Source of the DNA: CBDDDW01 sp965226805
GTDB lineage: Bacteria; Chloroflexota; Dehalococcoidia; Lucifugimonadales; JAGWBF01
Direction of reading: 5' to 3'
DNA: 64,000 nt
NCBI GenBank assembly: GCA_965226805.1
Contig: CBDDDW010000029.1
Location: forward strand, 1-64,000
Positions 41,946 through 50,994 of this stretch are shown here, in pieces; within the stretch, counting starts at the first letter, position 1; each line of letters starts with the position of its first letter. The notes below the pieces were generated by a model. It made no database searches. It saw nothing but the letters and a program-made list of their open reading frames with translations, and was not told the DNA's origin. A program made the translations under genes and the position numbers.

Positions 41946-43207
41946 TTGGCCCTAAAGAATCCGATCGTCTTTAACACTACTTTCGACACCTACACCGCAA
42001 CCGAAATCATCGGGGAGGGAGGGTCTGCGAGAGTATTCAAGGCTGTCGATGACTCCGGACATACCTGCGCGATCAAATTGCTTGAACCTTCTAAGGCTAC
42101 GAAGGAAAAGGTCAACGATTCAAGAACGAGTGTCTGTTCTGCGTCAATAATCAGCACCCTAACATCGTGACGGTCATCGACCACGGCATTTATATAGACA
42201 ACGAGAAGACCTCCCCGTTCTACGTGATGCCGCTATATCGTCAATCACTCAGAACATTGCTTGCGGACGGCGTCCCAGCCGCTGCAGTTTTAGGCTATTT
42301 CGGCCACCTGTCGGATGGTGTTGAAGCTGCCCATCTGCAGAAAGTCGTACATCGCGACCTGAAACCCGAGAATGTCCTTTACGACCATGTGTCTGATCGC
42401 CTCTTACTCGCAGATTTTGGCATTGCGAGCTTCACAGAAGATGAACTCTACACAGCCGTTGAGACTAAGGACCATACTCGCCTCGCCAATTTCAAATACG
42501 CAGCGCCCGAGCAGAAAGACCGTGGTCAGGAAGTGGACCATCGGGCGGATATTTTCGCCTTAGGACTTATCTTAAACGAGATGTTCACCGGCGAGGTGCC
42601 GCAAGGCACCGCCTATAAGAGCATTGGAACCGTGGCACCAGAGTACGAGTACCTGGATAAGCTGGTGGAGCAGATGATTCGTCAGGCACCGCAGCATCGG
42701 CCGTCTGATATCCAAGAGGTCAAGAACCAGCTCATAGCCCACGGGAATGAGTTCATAACGCGCCAACGAATTAGCGAACTCGCAAACACTGTAGTCCCCG
42801 TCGGTGAACTAGATGATGCGCTCATCGTTGATCCACCGCGCCTAGTCGACTTTGATTGGGATCATGGACAATTGACCCTAATCTTGAATCGGCCCGTCAA
42901 TAGCAAGTGGGTGTCGGCACTTCATAACATGGGAAACTATTCATTTTGTTGGCGGCTTCTACCCTAGTCGGTTCTCATTCACAGGGAACAAGACAACTGT
43001 ACAGACGCCGGAGCACATGATCCAGCAGATTATCGATAATTTCAAGAGTTGGCTGCCTAAGGCGAACGCGGTGTACACCGAAACGCTTACACCGAAACGC
43101 TTGAACGGGAAATGCGCAAGGCCGAAGAGATTATGCGACAACAGCTCCAACAGGAACTTGAAGCTCAAGAAGCCCGTCAAAGGGTCCTAAAGAGTGCGAG
43201 AATCTAA
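41946..43207 (+). pseudogene. Ser/Thr protein kinase (Hanks type), frameshifted
   Basis: Kinase motifs are all present but in more than one frame: glycine loop IIGEGGSARVFKAVDD and the Lys in CAIKLL (about 42010-42080), then after a frame change near 42115 the catalytic loop VVHRDLKPENVL, LADFGIASF (DFG) and KYAAPEQKDRG. The C-terminal part (DDALIVDPPRLVDFDWDHGQ) is not a known domain. A second frame change near 42947 and a 14-bp tandem duplication (43074-43101) disrupt the Gln/Glu-rich coiled-coil end (REMRKAEEIMRQQLQQELE) that finishes at 43207. TTG 41946 is the likely start. Standing beside a type III restriction gene, it may have been part of a defence locus. Confidence 0.8.
43074..43101 (+). 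repeat. 14-bp tandem duplication within the kinase gene
   Basis: TACACCGAAACGCT occurs twice head to tail. Removing one unit restores the frame into the coiled-coil C-terminus, so the duplication is a recent inactivating change (or an assembly artefact). Confidence 0.85.
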
Positions 43208-43302
43208 GGGGTGAGAACCGCAGGGCAGCTGGGCTAATTGGTCGATAGAGAAACCCATCGTATGTTCCGGTGGCTGGCAGAACTAGGAGCGGGAGGAAAA
43301 GG

Positions 43303-43990
43303 ATGCCAGACGTTGTCATAGAGAATCCCGTACTGAACCCCCCCTACGGGGAGCCGAATCGCCACTTCAAGTTTTCTGAGGATGGGATCACCGACGAGAT
43401 CGTTATTGAGCGGCGGAGTAGCGCCTACTTCATTCCCATTGCGCCGCCGAAAAAGAGGGATAAGCAGCTAACGTTTGACACAGAATGGACGTAGGACCGA
43501 ATCGAAGAGAACGTCTTCATCAACCAGATTCGAGCCAGGGTATCGATCTGGCGTCAGGGAGGCTATCAGGGAGTTACGAAGACCACACGCCGCCTCCTGG
43601 AGTACTGGCGTGACCCCGAGCGGGAGCGGAAACTCTTCTTCTGCCAGGTCGAAGCCCTTGAGACAGCTATCTACATCACCGAGGTGGCCAGTAAGTACGG
43701 CGATACATGGATCGAAAATAACCTGAGGCAGTCCAACGAGGACGCCAATCCCCTTCTCTACAGGATCGCCTTCAAGATGGCTACCGGCAGCGGCAAGACG
43801 GTAGTCATGGACATGCTGATCGCGTGGCAGACCCTCAACAAGCTGGCCAACCCCCAGGACGCCCGGTACTCTGATGCCTTCCTCATCGTGACGCCAGGCA
43901 TCACCATCCGAGACCGGCTCCGCGTGCTATTGCCCAACGATCCCGGCAACTACTACGCCGAGAGAGACGTCCTACCGCCTGAGCATTGTA
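43303..43990 (+). pseudogene. Type III restriction enzyme res subunit/DEAD-like helicase, truncated
   Basis: N-terminal 230 or so codons of a type III restriction-like helicase (MPDVVIENPVLNPPYGEPNR at the start, VTKTTRRLLEYWRDPERERK, ALETAIYITEVASKYGD, Walker A in FKMATGSGKTVVMDMLIAW, VTPGITIRDRLRVLLPNDPG). A single in-frame TAG at 43492-43494 interrupts it; the frame is otherwise continuous. At about 43990 an IS3 element replaces the rest. No modification subunit is in the window. GGGAGGAAAAGG precedes the start. Confidence 0.87.
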
Positions 43991-44098
43991 GGGTGTCAGC
44001 GCAATTGGACACTATTGAGGCCTAGAAAACCGAAGAGGTTGGGGGTGGTAGAGGCTCCTTCAGAGGGGTAGATTAACCCTAAGTGAAAGGAGTCATTG

Positions 44099-44500
44099 AT
44101 GACCCAGGTAGAGGATCAGGCCAGCCAAGCTGAGGAGCGAAGCCAGGAGACACGAAGCTTCGTGCGTCAGGTCCGTGCAGCGACCCGCCGTAAGTATACC
44201 CCTGAAGAGAAGATCCGCATCGTCTTGGAGGGGTTCAGACGGGAGACTACCGTTAATGACCTGTGCCGACGGGAAGGAATCAAACCCCACTCCTACTACG
44301 CCTGGACGAAGGGGTTCATGGAAGCTGGGAAGGAGAGGTTGACTCGGGACAGTGTGCGTGATGCGACCCGGCAAGAGATAGAGCAGCTCAAGCGGGAGAA
44401 CAGAGAACTGAAGCAGCTGGTGGGTGAGTTGTCCCTGGAGTTGCACCGCTTCAAAAAAACAGCTCTGCCGCCCCTACACGACAACGGCACCGTCGCATGA
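44099..44500 (+). CDS. IS3 family transposase orfA
   Basis: 133-residue HTH protein from ATG 44099 (AAAGGAG upstream): RRKYTPEEKIRIVLEGFRRE, DLCRREGIKPHSYYAWTKGF, then a leucine-zipper helix (EIEQLKRENRELKQLVGELS). Overlaps orfB by four bases (ATGA). Confidence 0.9.
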   Translation: MTQVEDQASQAEERSQETRSFVRQVRAATRRKYTPEEKIRIVLEGFRRETTVNDLCRREGIKPHSYYAWTKGFMEAGKERLTRDSVRDATRQEIEQLKRENRELKQLVGELSLELHRFKKTALPPLHDNGTVA

Positions 44501-45516
44501 GCGTAGTGGAACAATCGAAGGTCGTGGCTGAGGTGGAGCGACATGGTAGAGGGAAGAACAGGCGACTCAGGGAGCTTGGCATTTCCAGGAGCACGTATTA
44601 TTGGTGGAGGTGGAGGCACCGGCAGGGTAGTTGGGAGGGTACGGAAGGAACTGAGAGGCCCTGGAATCGCCTGCGTCCAGAAGAGGAGGCAGTAGTGCTG
44701 GCGGCAGCCCGTGGGATGCCGACCTGGCGAAGCCGGCAGTTGGCGGCTTCGCTCACCGACCACAGAGGCCTATCGGTCTCCGCCTCCACAGTCTATCGTA
44801 TTCTGAGACGGGAGGGTCTGGTGAAACGGATCGAATACCAGTTGGCAGCGAGCAAAGAGTACCAGCACAAGACCACAGGGCCCCACCAGCTGTGGGCCAC
44901 CGATGCCTCCTACTTCCGTGTAGTGGGATGGGGCTACTACTACCTCGTGACGGTGATGGACGACTACTCCCGGTTCATCTTGGCCTGGAAGGTGCAACGG
45001 GACATGACGGCCAACTCCCTCATAGAGGTGGTCCAGGAAGCTGTTGACTCTACTGGTATGACTGATGTACCTCTGGAGGATCGGACCAAGCTCCTCTCAG
45101 ATAATGGCTCAGGTTATGTATCGCGGGCCTTCCGCGAGTACATGCGGGTGGTGGGCATTCGCCACGTCCTGGCAGCACCCTATCACCCTCAGACCAACGG
45201 GAAGCTGGAGAGATATCACCGAACCCTGAAAGACGACATTAACCAGGTGCCATACGAGGTGGTGGAAGACCTGGAGGCGGCCATCCGGGACTTCGTCGAG
45301 TTCTACAACTACCGAAGATATCATCAGGCGCTCAGGGTTGTAACTCCGGCTGACGTGCTGGAAGGCCGTCTGGAGACAATTCTAGCCCAGAGGAAGGAGG
45401 TACAGCGAGAGACTTTTGACCGGCGGAGGCGGTACAATCAGGAGGTCAGAGAAACCCTCAAACCAGGAGCTTCTTCACCCCAATCTCTCGGACCCAGAAC
45501 TGTCCAAAACCGCTGA
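44497..45516 (+). CDS. IS3 family transposase orfB
   Basis: 339 residues with HTH_21-like start (LRELGISRSTYYWWRWR), a second HTH (RGLSVSASTVYRILRREGLV) and an integrase core: Asp in LWATDASYFRVVGWGYYYL, Asp in LLSDNGSGYVSRAF, Glu in TNGKLERYHRTLKDDI, then YNYRRYHQALRVVTPADV. The catalytic set is complete. Confidence 0.92.
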   Translation: MSVVEQSKVVAEVERHGRGKNRRLRELGISRSTYYWWRWRHRQGSWEGTEGTERPWNRLRPEEEAVVLAAARGMPTWRSRQLAASLTDHRGLSVSASTVYRILRREGLVKRIEYQLAASKEYQHKTTGPHQLWATDASYFRVVGWGYYYLVTVMDDYSRFILAWKVQRDMTANSLIEVVQEAVDSTGMTDVPLEDRTKLLSDNGSGYVSRAFREYMRVVGIRHVLAAPYHPQTNGKLERYHRTLKDDINQVPYEVVEDLEAAIRDFVEFYNYRRYHQALRVVTPADVLEGRLETILAQRKEVQRETFDRRRRYNQEVRETLKPGASSPQSLGPRTVQNR

Positions 45517-47913
45517 CACCCAACAAACGTCAATCTTACGCTGGCCATCCCGACGGAAGAGTTTGTCTCGATTGAAACACCGACATCAACTCATCCGAGT
45601 GTACCTTCCCAAACGGCCCGACTATCGTTACCGTCAACGTGCAGGTGGACGACGGGGACGGCGGCATCACTCCCGGCGATGTCACAGTAACGGTGAACAG
45701 GACCGAGGCCTCCTTCACCCACACGCCAGAAACGGGTGAGGAAGGCGTTCCAGTACGCTTCGATGCGACTGGATCCATCCCGGCCTTAGGTGACCTGACC
45801 TACTCCTGGGACTTCGGTGACGGGAATGTCGCTGCCTTCGACTCCGGGGACCACATCTATGCAGATAACGATGCCTATGAAGTCAGGCTCGTGGTCACCG
45901 ATGACGCGGGGGGAGGCACCGCGGACCAGATCCAAACCATCAACATAAACAACCTGCCCCCCGTGATCACCAGCGTTAACGCCAATCCCCTCGAGATCAA
46001 TGAAGGGGAACCCAGCACCATCACGGTCACCGCTGTTGACGTGGCCGCCGACACTCCTACTCTGGAGTACCGTTTCGACTGTAACAACGACCAAGTCTTT
46101 GAGGTGGTGCAGATCGGTGACAACTCGACCGTCTGTACTTTTCCCGAAGGATCGATACATCAGGTCAATGTCGAGGTGGAGGATAAGGACTTCGGGACCG
46201 ACACTGACACCGTAACCGTGACTGTCGGCAACGTGGCTCCTATAATCACTCTCGTGTTCGCCAGCCCCGTGCCCGCAGATGAGGGACAGGAGATCTTCCT
46301 GACAGCCACCTTCCGGGACCTGGGCGCTTTGGACACCCACACCGCCAGCGTCGACTGGGGCGACGGTACCGACCCCGAGGATGTCCCCGTTGGGGAGACC
46401 CACTTCATCGCCGACATAGACGCATCGCAAGAGGTTCCGCCCGTCTCCGGCGTACTGGCCAGGGCCACCGGCTCTTTCACGATCAACTCGGGCCAGACTG
46501 AATTGGAGTATCTTATCGAACTGGACACCGGCGACGGCGAGTTGACCGGTACGATTACAGCCGCCCACTTCCACAGAGCCCCGGCGGGAGTGGACGGGGA
46601 TCCTGTGCGGACAATATCAGAGGTGGAGCTTAACGATAACGGCTTCACGGCAGGGACCTGGAGCGCCGCCGACGGCCAGCCCTTCACGGCTGCCATGGTC
46701 TCCGAGCTAATGGCGGGTAATCTCTACATCAACATTCACACTACAGACAATTCCGGCGGTGAGATACGCGGACAGATCCTCCTGGTTCCCGGTTCGCTCT
46801 CGGTAGGCACCCTCTCCAGATCCCACATCTATGTCGACGACGAAAACAGCCCCTATACGGTGATTGTCAGTGTTACAGACAACAGTGACGGCGCGGTGGG
46901 CACCGGTTCGCTGCCCGTGACTGTGAACAACCTGCCGCCCATATTCATCGGCGATGGCGTCACTGCTACCCCTGCGGTAGTCGATGAGGGCGGAACCAGC
47001 ACCATCACGGTTGAGGCTACCGACGTGCCAGCGGACGTACCGGACCTGCGCTACTCCTTTGACTGCGACAACGATGGTTTCCCCGACGTGGGTCCGCAGG
47101 AGAGTAACAGTGCCGTATGCACCTTCCCAGACGGGCTGGACCCAGCTGTTCCGAACACTGTAACGGTAGAGGTAGACGACGGTGATCTGGGCGGGGCCCC
47201 GATCCCTCAACGAACCGTCGATGTATTGGTGAACAACGTAGACCCCGTGATCATCGGCGTGACCGCCAATCCCAGCCTCCTTCAGGCGGGCTTTGGAACA
47301 AGCGTGATCATCATCGACGCATTCGATGTGGCACCGGATCTTCTCGATCTGGACTACTTCTTTGACTGTGATGGAGACGGTGCCTTCGAAGTAGTCCAGC
47401 GCGATGACGACTCCTTAGGATGCGTGTTCACTCAAGATGATGTGGGCATCAACACAGTCAACGTTAAAGTGCAGGACCAGGACGGTGGGGAATCTACCGT
47501 AGCCTCGACTACAGTAATCGTCGGCGCGGCGGTAAACCTCGTCCTCTCCCCAGACCCGTTGGCCCTGGGAATCGACCTGGATGGGGAGGGGTTGCACCTT
47601 ACCGGGGACATGACGCTAACTGTGGAGCCGAACGAAACGCCCGTCGCCGACATCTTCGTGGTTATTAACCACGGCTGGCGGATACGCGTTGCCTCTATTG
47701 ACTCCATCGGCGGCGTTAATTGCTCTGCTGTAGACCCGGATGGGACAGGCGAAGGGACGATAACCTGCGTGGGCTCGGGGGACGGCGCTACAGGCGACTT
47801 CGTCCTGGCGACGATCCAATTCACCGCTTTTGCTGTCGGACGTGCTGCGGTTGTATTTGATCTGGACGTCACAGAAATCACAAGCGCCCTGGGGGGAGAT
47901 GACTCTGTGTTAG

Positions 47914-49634
47914 CCCGAATCCACCGAAGGACACCGATGGACGGCGTGAGGAAAGCGGAAGGGGGGGGTGAGGGAGCTACAGGGGAAATAGCCTGGGTTC
48001 CATTTGGGGTAGGGAGGTCGGCGGACGGTCTTCATCGCCGCACAGGGGCCTCTATGGCCGTCTGCGGGAGCTGCGATGCGCGGGATGGCGAGAGAATACG
48101 CAGCAGGGAACTCTCTCGGACCGGGCTGGCGCGAGTCTGCGGGGATCTTCGGTTGTCTGGTGGGTGGGTCGGTCGCCGACGGTGCCGTCAGGCCGGGAGT
48201 GGAATGGCTCGCAGCCGGGCCAAGGCGCGGCTGAACTTCTCAGCCCAAGGCCAGCGATCCGGAAGATGCAGGGTCAACCGGCGTGCCGAGCGAGTGAGCC
48301 GTCCGGCCAGGGAGAAGAACCGCCGCCGGAGGGTCTTGGTGGTGGCTATCCGCTCTCCCAGACCGATCCGCGCCGTCCAGCGGGCCAGGTTGTGGGCCAT
48401 CGTCTGGACGGCCAGCCAGGCGCCGTTGGCGGCGAAGCGGCCCGAGGGGAGATGGTTCAGCCCGACGCCGTACTTGAGGTCGCGTATGGCATTCTCGATC
48501 TCGGCGTGGCGGCGATGGTCAGCCTCCAGTTCGAGCAACTCCCCGTCCCGGTCGGTGATGAAGCCGTGATAGCTGTATTTGGCGAAGAGGGCCAGTTGGG
48601 AACCGGGCGTCGGCTTCACCCGCCGGACGATGAGCCGTACCGGCGCGGCGTCCGCCTCGGCCTGGAAGGGGGTGCAGGTGGTCTCGGCCACATCGGCGGC
48701 ACCGTCCATCCAGTAAGGAATCGGCGTCCAGGCATCTTCGGGTATCGCCTCGATGAGATTGTGCAGGCTTTTGTGCTGGCGGATGGTGATGGAGTAACGG
48801 ACATCCATCTTGCGGCAGACGGATACCACGCCATGAGTGTAGAACCCGCTGTCGGCCCGTAGCGTGAGTCGTCCGTTGGCCCCGGCGTAGCGCACCCGTC
48901 CCACCGTCTCCCGCAGGAAGTGGGCGGCGCCGCGAGCGGTGTTGGCCCGGCCCTCGCGCAGGCGGGCCATCAGCACGTCGCCGGTGCCGGCGGCGACGGC
49001 CAACAGCGGGTGATAGCCCCGCTTGCCGGTATAGCCGTGGTGGCGTGCGCCCTCCTTGGCCAGTCCGTAGGTCTCGCAGATGGTGGAGTCCATGTCAATG
49101 GTCAGGGGCCCGTCGCCGGGTCCCGCCCCGGCCTGCCAAGCCCGGGCCAGCAACTCGCGGCTCACCCGGTCGAGTTGACGGACGTGGCCCCACCGGAAGC
49201 TGCGCAGGAAGGTGCCCAGGGTGGATGGCGCCTTGACCGTGCCGCCCAGGGTGCAGGCCGTCCCCCCGGTGCGCAACACATCGGCGTCGTCAATGCAGTC
49301 GCCCCCAGCCAGCGCAGACGCCACCAGCGTCATCATCTTGTCGCTCGTGTTCGCCCGCCCCGGGGCATCGCCCAGGTCGAGGCGCTGCCGGACGAGCTCG
49401 GGCAGGCCGAGGTGCCGCGCCAGGGTGGCCGGAAGGAGCAGCCCGGCATTGGCCACCAAGCGGCGGTCGTCGAAGGTGATTTGGATCCGGTCGGGGTGGT
49501 TGCGTGGCAGCATCTATTGGGTGCTCCTTTTCCGGGGTCGGTTCTTTGCTACAAAACCATTATCCCAGAAGCACAGGAGCACCTTCTTGCCGCTTCAGGA
49601 CGCTAACCCGACGCCCTCCTTCGGTGGATTCGGG
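47914..49634 (-). mobile_element. IS1380 family element with perfect terminal repeats and 5-bp target duplication
   Basis: Terminal inverted repeats CCCGAATCCACCGAAGGA (47914-47931) and its complement (49617-49634). The target duplication GTTAG flanks both sides (47909-47913 and 49635-49639). It carries one intact transposase gene. Clean ends and restorable target indicate a recent insertion. Confidence 0.92.
48188..49513 (-). CDS. IS1380 family transposase
   Basis: 441 residues, intact. First Asp in PLTIDMDSTICETYG (about 140), second in LTLRADSGFYTHGVVSVCRK (about 225), Glu in RRHAEIENAIRDLKYGVGLN (about 345), with the usual AWLAVQTMAHNLARW helix. Same subgroup as the fragment at 10413-10919. 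Confidence 0.93.
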   Translation of the reverse strand: MLPRNHPDRIQITFDDRRLVANAGLLLPATLARHLGLPELVRQRLDLGDAPGRANTSDKMMTLVASALAGGDCIDDADVLRTGGTACTLGGTVKAPSTLGTFLRSFRWGHVRQLDRVSRELLARAWQAGAGPGDGPLTIDMDSTICETYGLAKEGARHHGYTGKRGYHPLLAVAAGTGDVLMARLREGRANTARGAAHFLRETVGRVRYAGANGRLTLRADSGFYTHGVVSVCRKMDVRYSITIRQHKSLHNLIEAIPEDAWTPIPYWMDGAADVAETTCTPFQAEADAAPVRLIVRRVKPTPGSQLALFAKYSYHGFITDRDGELLELEADHRRHAEIENAIRDLKYGVGLNHLPSGRFAANGAWLAVQTMAHNLARWTARIGLGERIATTKTLRRRFFSLAGRLTRSARRLTLHLPDRWPWAEKFSRALARLRAIPLPA

Positions 49635-50254
49635 GTTAGGTAGCACTGACGACTCCCGGGTAAAGGTGGAGGGGATCGTGGATGTGGTGCTGGAGGTGGA
49701 CCTTCAAGCAGTGCCGCTTGGCAGCGACAACGTGAGGTTCGACGTAGGACTGGGCCAGGATGGCGCTCCCGTGCGCTTCTTCCCGGAGATTACCGGCGAT
49801 CAAGCCGGCCAGACTTTCATCGTTACCCTGCCTGGTGTGCGCACCGATGTCTACGAAATCGGCATAACGGCGGTCCGCGACGGAGGCTTGAGGGACACCC
49901 TGGTCAACCTCCGCATCGACGTGGATATAGACCGCGCCCCCGACGACGCGGCGGACCCGCTGATCGTAGACATGGGAGTCCTCCTGGAGGGCAACGCCAT
50001 CGACGATGATGACATCATCAACGCCCTGGACCTGAGCCTGCTGGCGTCGGTCATCCGAGATGGACGGTTTGAGGCCCGGGTTGACTTCGACCGGAGCGGC
50101 GTTGTGGACGCGGGAGACCTTGATCTCCTCTGCGGACCCTCGTGGGACTCCTCAAACGGCGTCCCGCCATGCGCCAATTACCTGGAGTCGTCACCGGTGG
50201 TGCTAAACCAGCCGGAGCTGCCTTAGACCCATACCTCCGTCAAGGTAGAATGCC

Positions 50255-50287
50255 AGGATGGCCCGGTTCAAGTCACCGGGCCATCCT
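50255..50287. terminator. Terminator hairpin after the PKD/dockerin gene
   Basis: Perfect 13-bp stem (AGGATGGCCCGGT and its complement) with a 7-base loop, 30 bp after the stop at 50226. The T tract is poor, but the stem is strong. Confidence 0.7.
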
Positions 50288-50466
50288 CTATTGACGACGC
50301 CGAGGTCCTACCTATAACCCCACCGGGGCTCTCCGGCTAACCGCTGGCACTCCTGCCCATCCCGAGCCCGTCGAACCATCAGCGCGCCAGTCAATGCGCC
50401 CATATTGCCGATCGGAACCCCTTGCCAGGCCGCCCAAAATATTGGATACTATACTCATAGAAGAAG

Positions 50467-50588
50467 TCCCTTGGTGGTTAGAGCGGGGTGGACCCACCCG
50501 TTCCCTTCTCGAACACGGTAGTGAAACGCCCCAGCGCTGACGATACTGCTCTGGCAACGGAGTGGGAAAATAGGCCACTGCCGGGGGG
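50467..50588 (+). rRNA. rrf: 5S ribosomal RNA
   Basis: Recognisable 5S gene: GGTGGTTAGAGCGGGGTGG, then CCCACCCGTTCCCTTCTCGA, then ACACGGTAGTGAAACGCCCC, AGCGCTGACGATACTG and GGGAAAATAGGCCACTGCC. Helix I pairs CCCTTGG (50468-50474) with CCGGGGG (50581-50587). A T-rich run (CTTTTTCTTTT, 50589-50599) follows directly as terminator. There is no 23S gene beside it, so this 5S stands alone; a TATACT hexamer about 15 bp upstream may be part of its own promoter. Confidence 0.93.
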
Positions 50589-50599
50589 CTTTTTCTTTT

Positions 50600-50766
50600 G
50601 TGGCCCACCGTCGGCCAGCTAAGATGCACCACGTGCCGCGCCGTGCCCCAAAGCTGGGGCGAGGCGGGTTTATTCGTGAGTCTACCCCCCGTTGGGACTC
50701 CCGGCATCGGTTTGTTAAAATATTCACATGCGGCCCATAAACCCTTGTATGCCGACGAAATGTACC
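50600..50766. other. Spacer between 5S rRNA and clpC promoter
   Basis: No gene seen. A short GC-rich hairpin (CCCCAAAGCTGGGG) lies near 50643-50656. Confidence 0.4.
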
Positions 50767-50796
50767 TTTACATTCATTGGCGCAAGGTCATATAAT
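50767..50796 (+). promoter_or_regulatory. clpC promoter
   Basis: TTTACA (50767-50772), 18-bp spacer, TATAAT (50791-50796). It predicts a leader of about 190 nt before clpC; no CIRCE or CtsR-type repeat was seen in it. Confidence 0.7.
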
Positions 50797-50994
50797 GGGA
50801 ATAGTAGATACGGTTCCCCGAAAGTTGCACTCCTAGAATCCAACCCGGCGACTCTTCAACTGTTTGGACGGCGGGGACTCCGAGAGGGATCAGCGACCGT
50901 TAAGGAAGGCCGGACGGCCCGGAGGCTTAGAAGGGTTCTCCACAGGGGTGACTGATCCCCCCATCATGCCTACCGATATAGGGGGTACGAAAAG

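Larger units (their letters stand above)
43991..45521 (+). mobile_element. IS3 family element joining two unrelated broken genes
   Basis: Terminal inverted repeats GGGTGTCAGCG (43991) and CGCTGACACCC (ending 45521), with similarity continuing about 27 bp inward (TTGGACA on both sides). Contains intact orfA and orfB. The left flank is a truncated restriction helicase and the right flank a truncated PKD-domain gene, with no matching target duplication (TGTA versus AACA). A deletion or recombination between copies is therefore likely. Confidence 0.75.
45522..50226 (+). pseudogene. Large PKD/CHRD/dockerin-like surface protein, truncated and interrupted
   Basis: The left end is cut by the IS3 element, with one frame change close to it (about 45580), and the body is interrupted by an IS1380 element (47914-49634). 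Before the interruption: PKD domain (VRFDATGSIPALGDLTYSWD, about 45750-45960), Ig-like repeats each introduced by NNLPPVI or NVAPIITL, a CHRD domain (DIDASQEVPPVSGVLARATG to GGEIRGQILL, about 46410-46790), and further repeats with calcium-like DxDxDG turns (YFFDCDGDGAFEV). After it: a cohesin-like segment (DVVLEVDLQAVPLGSDNVRF) and a dockerin-like pair (DDIINALDLSLLASVI, DFDRSGVVDAGDLDLL) up to the stop at 50226. Removing the IS plus one GTTAG copy restores the frame exactly. Secreted, probably surface-attached; the signal peptide is lost. Confidence 0.85.
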
